DNA of 64,000 nt from Pirellula sp. Lineage in GTDB: Bacteria; Planctomycetota; Planctomycetia; Pirellulales; PNKZ01. A program made the translations under genes and the position numbers. Shown here in pieces: positions 61,352-64,000 of the stretch. The notes under the pieces were generated by a model, which made no database searches, was not told where the DNA came from, and saw nothing but the letters and a program-made list of their open reading frames with translations. Numbering within the stretch: the first letter of the stretch is position 1; each line of letters opens with the position of its first letter. The stretch lies in assembly GCA_013822735.1 (NCBI GenBank), contig PNKZ01000018.1, forward strand, positions 1-64,000. Direction: 5' to 3'.

Positions 61352-61383
61352 CTATTTGTATATGCAAATAGATGCGGTGTCAA
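61352..61383 (-). promoter_or_regulatory. MarR promoter with overlapping operator
   Basis: On the minus strand TTGACA (61378-61383), 15-bp spacer, TATACA (61357-61362). The palindrome CTATTTGTATATGCAAATAG (61352-61371) covers the -10 element, consistent with autorepression. Confidence 0.68.
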
Positions 61384-61436
61384 GCCTGAGATTGGCCGTG
61401 TGTCGGGTTCGCGGGGCGTAGTCTTGAGCGGCGCGG

Positions 61437-61458
61437 GGCCGGCCAAAAATCGCCTGGA
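61437..61458. repeat. GGCCGGCCAAAAATCGCC motif, copy 3
   Basis: Third copy of the 22-bp motif at 3452 and 12716, identical to the first copy. A TACGTT hexamer follows after 19 bp, but no gene follows on the plus strand. Confidence 0.6.
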
Positions 61459-61514
61459 GATCGCCCTGCCGTTTCGCTACGTTGCAGGGTGATCTTTGGC
61501 AATTCGAAAGTTGC

Positions 61515-61787
61515 AGGCACACTCCGTGTGCCGCCCGCAGAAACTCTTTTGACGTTCTTCCAGAAAGGGAGATAAGGTGGATGAGAAAGGGGATATGGGA
61601 GATAAACAGGAGAAGTGTGCTGAAAGCGTGAGCGACCGGAGTCTGTTCGCGTAGGGTGGGTCGAACGGAGTGAGGCCCACGCGGAAAGGCGACGTCGATT
61701 CCGCGTGGGCCTCGCTTTGCTCGACCCACCCTACGCAGTAGCTGAAAGCGACGTGATTTGGCGCCCGACGGCACACGGAGTGTGCCT
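61515..61787. repeat. Composite nested palindrome (GGCACACTCCGTGTGCC and GTAGGGTGGGTCGAACG, copy 2)
   Basis: Outer hairpins GGCACACTCCGTGTGCC (61515-61531) and its inverted copy near 61770-61786 enclose GTAGGGTGGGTCGAACGG and its partner arm (61650-61735). The 983-bp stretch 61316-62298 is gene-free; this element, the motif at 61437 and the block described next occupy most of it. Confidence 0.7.
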
Positions 61788-61821
61788 ACCACTTTGCTCT
61801 AACTCGTCGCGCGGATTTGGT

Positions 61822-62165
61822 ACTTACGTCGACGTGAAATAGTGCGCAGCGCACTAACAGGGGCCGGTAGTGCGCGTCGGAGCGCTTACCAACAAGGCCG
61901 CGCACGAGCCGCCGGCCGTTGTGCGCAGCGCTGCGAAGCGCGTCGACGTAAGTTGTCTGCACCTTTTTCGACTTACGACGAAAAGTAGTTCGGCGACGAC
62001 GAACGAGATCGCTGTTTTTGCGAGAATCCTCCGGCGGCTACGGCAACGTGGCGGCGACATGCTCGATCGCGCGACGACGAGTGGTCGCGGTCGGTCGCTT
62101 TAGTGCGCAGTCGGTTCGAAACGAACCGGTAGCCGCGCGCAACAGAATGCGCACGGCGCGCAGAA
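61822..62165. other. Unexplained block rich in TAGTGCGCAG and dyads
   Basis: 13-bp inverted ends ACTTACGTCGACG (61822-61834) and CGTCGACGTAAGT (61941-61953) enclose AGTGCGCAGCGCACT and related units. Further TAGTGCGCAG-like units lie near 62101 and 62150. No convincing coding potential. It may be a decayed element or a structured RNA. Confidence 0.35.
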
Positions 62166-62216
62166 AATCGGTGCTGCGGCGCAGCTTAGGGCGCAAAACA
62201 GGGCGCTGACGTTGCA

Positions 62217-62292
62217 CCGGCCGGGGACGGCCGGGCTAAGCACGGTAGCGATGTGAGTTGTCTGTTCGGCGGAACGCCACAGAGGGCGTTCC
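62217..62292. repeat. CCGG...GGGCTAAGCACG hairpin, copy 2, and GGAACGCC hairpin, copy 4
   Basis: 62217-62248 has CCGGCCGGGGACGGCCGGGC then TAAGCACG (copy 1 at 14521). 62271-62292 is the GGAACGCC hairpin, 7 bp from the TPR gene stop. Confidence 0.7.
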
Positions 62293-62298
62293 CTACAA

Positions 62299-64000
62299 CT
62301 AGCGCCGGATCGTCCCGCCTTGTTGCAGCGTCGGTGCCGAGGCTTCGGCGCGGGCCGCCATTTCGTGGAAGCGTCGGCCCGTGGTTTGGTCTCCCAGGCC
62401 GTCGTGCATCACGGCGAGGTTCGAGTAGGCCACGCCCATGGCGTCGGGCGCAAGCGTCTCTTCGCTCACCGCTCGTTGCATGAAGCGGGTACCAAGGTCG
62501 GTGAGTTGCAAGCCCCGTTCGCGCTTGCCGATGGTCCAATAGGAGAGGCCCATGCTGACGAGCGTTTCCCCTTGGCGACCACGATCGGCCGCGGCGGCAT
62601 CGGCCAGCGGTCGTTCTAAGAGCGGCGCGGAGCGATCGAACCACTCGACGGCTTGCTTATGATCGTTCTTCGCCACGGCATAGAGCGAGCCGATGCGGAA
62701 GTAGAGTCGTCCGAAGCGATAGGCGTCGTTCGGGGCTTCGTCGCGCCCCACGCGGCCGGCTTGAATCATCTCGACGGCGACGGTGCCGAAGCGGAGCGCG
62801 TTGTCGACGTCCCCTCGAGCGTGCAAGGCTTGCAGCGCGTCGTAGAGGCCGAGGCCGGCTTCAAACTGAATCTGCCGGCGCTTCAGCGGATCTTTGCAAT
62901 CTTGCAGGGCCGCGGCCGTCGTGCGTTCCAAACGCTCGGCCCAATCGAGCGGATCGACCGCGCCGGGCGTGCCGACGCAGGCTCCGAGTCCGCGCTGGTA
63001 AACTTCCAGAATGAGATAGGGCGATAGACGATCTTCCAAGATGCCTTGCTTCGCGAGGTTTTCGGCCTTCACGAGCCAGCGCGCCGTCGCCGCTTCTTTG
63101 GCTTGGAAGTCGCCCCAGGCCACGTCGTCGGCGATCGCCAAATGCGCTTCGATGAGAGTTTGCTTCGCGTCGCGGCGGATCAGCGTCGTCGGATCGTCGT
63201 AGAGCGTTTCGGCGATTCGCATAGCTCGCGTGTGGGCGTCGAGCGATTGTTGCGAGTCGGGCGCGGGGCCGTCGGCCAGCAGGTCGCCCCGTTGTCGCCA
63301 AGCGCGGGCCTGATAGTGGGCCAGCTTTTGCGTGCCGTTGATCACCGTCTCGTTGTCTTTCAAGGCGGCTTCAAAAAGTCCTTGATCGGCCAAGAGCCCG
63401 GCGCGCGTCAGGAGATACTCGGCTGATTTGGGATCGAGTCGGAGCGCCGTTTCCACGGAAGCGAGCGCTTCGCGCGGGCGACCGGCGGCCGCGAGGATGC
63501 GACTCTTCAGCCAATGGGCGCGGGCCTCTTCGGGGTTGAGCTTCAGGGCCGTGGCCAAGTCGATTAGCGCGGAAGTCGGTCGCTCGATGCGTCGGCGTTC
63601 GGCGCGCATGACAAACGGACGAGCGGATACTTGGTCGAGGCCGATCTGTGCGACCTTCGGTTCGGCCGCGCCGTCTTCGTAGCGCATCGAAACGCCGCGC
63701 TCCGGAAACACGAGCCCGAGCTCGTTGCCCGCGGCGTCTTCCACGGCGACGGTGTCTTCGAGTTTGAGGTTGAGTTCTTTGGCGACGTCGGCCGGCGAGA
63801 ACATGTCGCCGAGGTCGACCACCACGGCCGTGGCCTTGCCGCCGATGAACGACACTTCGACCCCTGCGAACGGATCGATTTGATACTTGAGCCTGGCATT
63901 GGCTCCTTCGCCGCCGCGGGCCAGCGGTTGTCCCCAGCTCTGCAGCACTTCATCGAGCGTGGTTTCACCGAGCAGCACGCCGTTGAAATCGACCGGCTCG
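62299..64000 (-). CDS. TPR-repeat protein, 5' end outside window
   Basis: At least 567 codons; the frame stays open to the right-hand edge (EPVDFNGVLLGETTLDEVLQSWG), so the N terminus is missing. Residues after the edge form an N-terminal beta domain (about 20-130), then TPR-like helices to about 300 (LNPEEARAHWLKSRILAA, LDPKSAEYLLTRAGLLA), a helical middle, and a C-terminal TPR-like run to QQGGTIRR. No signal can be judged. Likely an exported or envelope-linked scaffold, as such proteins are common in planctomycetes; function unknown. Confidence 0.75.
   Translation of the reverse strand, partial: EPVDFNGVLLGETTLDEVLQSWGQPLARGGEGANARLKYQIDPFAGVEVSFIGGKATAVVVDLGDMFSPADVAKELNLKLEDTVAVEDAAGNELGLVFPERGVSMRYEDGAAEPKVAQIGLDQVSARPFVMRAERRRIERPTSALIDLATALKLNPEEARAHWLKSRILAAAGRPREALASVETALRLDPKSAEYLLTRAGLLADQGLFEAALKDNETVINGTQKLAHYQARAWRQRGDLLADGPAPDSQQSLDAHTRAMRIAETLYDDPTTLIRRDAKQTLIEAHLAIADDVAWGDFQAKEAATARWLVKAENLAKQGILEDRLSPYLILEVYQRGLGACVGTPGAVDPLDWAERLERTTAAALQDCKDPLKRRQIQFEAGLGLYDALQALHARGDVDNALRFGTVAVEMIQAGRVGRDEAPNDAYRFGRLYFRIGSLYAVAKNDHKQAVEWFDRSAPLLERPLADAAAADRGRQGETLVSMGLSYWTIGKRERGLQLTDLGTRFMQRAVSEETLAPDAMGVAYSNLAVMHDGLGDQTTGRRFHEMAARAEASAPTLQQGGTIRR

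Noticed and set aside
61870-62103. Short open frames on both strands in the gene-free block
   Set aside because: No RBS, low protein-like character and heavy dyad structure explain the openness.
1-64000. tRNA genes, rRNA genes and a replication origin
   Set aside because: No TTCGA-type T-loop within a cloverleaf, no rRNA-like sequence, and no DnaA-box cluster or dnaA/dnaN gene was found by eye.

Overview
The window comes from a planctomycete chromosome, most likely of the Pirellulaceae. The evidence is a GC-rich composition together with lineage-typical families: DUF1549/DUF1553 and DUF1501 proteins, Pirellula-type heme-c domains, DUF1080 and ThuA proteins, multi-CxxCH proteins, a giant TPR/C39 protein, and very many short palindromic intergenic repeats. 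No rRNA, tRNA or CRISPR array was seen.

Layout. (1) 0-3.2 kb: a HEAT/TPR secreted protein, moaB and an endonuclease/exonuclease/phosphatase enzyme. (2) 3.2-3.8 kb: a repeat cluster holding a terminator-linked structured RNA candidate. (3) 3.8-21.0 kb: a 22-gene, one-strand phage-like cassette. It holds a membrane/coiled-coil protein, a cytoplasmic-type subtilisin, a secreted CxxCH protein, a ParB-like protein, an ABC-ATPase/GNAT fusion, small and large terminase, portal, prohead protease, decoration protein, capsid, connectors, tail tube and Cys-rich proteins. Integrase, repressor, replication, tape-measure and recognisable lysis genes are absent. A second copy of the structured RNA/terminator divides the cassette into two transcription units. 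The last gene meets prmC tail to tail with a 4-nt overlap. (4) 21-31 kb: housekeeping genes prmC-prfA-rpmE, a 1662-aa TPR/C39 protein, recJ and rpmG (54 aa). (5) 31-38.7 kb: a Pirellula-type heme protein, a secreted protein, NAD kinase and gamma-glutamyltranspeptidase. (6) 38.9-44.5 kb: an exopolysaccharide-initiating sugar transferase; a small regulon of a membrane protein, a winged-helix regulator and a diiron ferritin-like protein with a shared operator; and a sugar-acid dehydrogenase with an epimerase. (7) 44.5-56.7 kb: a planctomycete carbohydrate-oxidation cluster (DUF1080-ThuA, pentaheme/PA14 protein, sugar dehydrogenase-like propeller, DUF1080, DUF1549/1553, DUF1501), interrupted by a ParE/RelE-type toxin-antitoxin pair. 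(8) 56.7-57.6 kb: a Y1 (IS200-like) transposase inside REP-like hairpin arrays. (9) 57.7-64 kb: an SGNH hydrolase, a lipoprotein, an iron-sulfur/SCP2 protein with a MarR regulator and matching operators, and a truncated TPR protein.

How parts work together. The terminase-portal-protease-capsid-tail series should build a DNA-filled or derived particle, and the missing functions suggest a domesticated or gene-transfer-agent-like element rather than a complete phage. Two local regulatory circuits can be read directly from palindromes shared between regulator and target promoters. Short mobile palindromes sit at many gene ends, and one family appears to have inserted in frame into two proteins.
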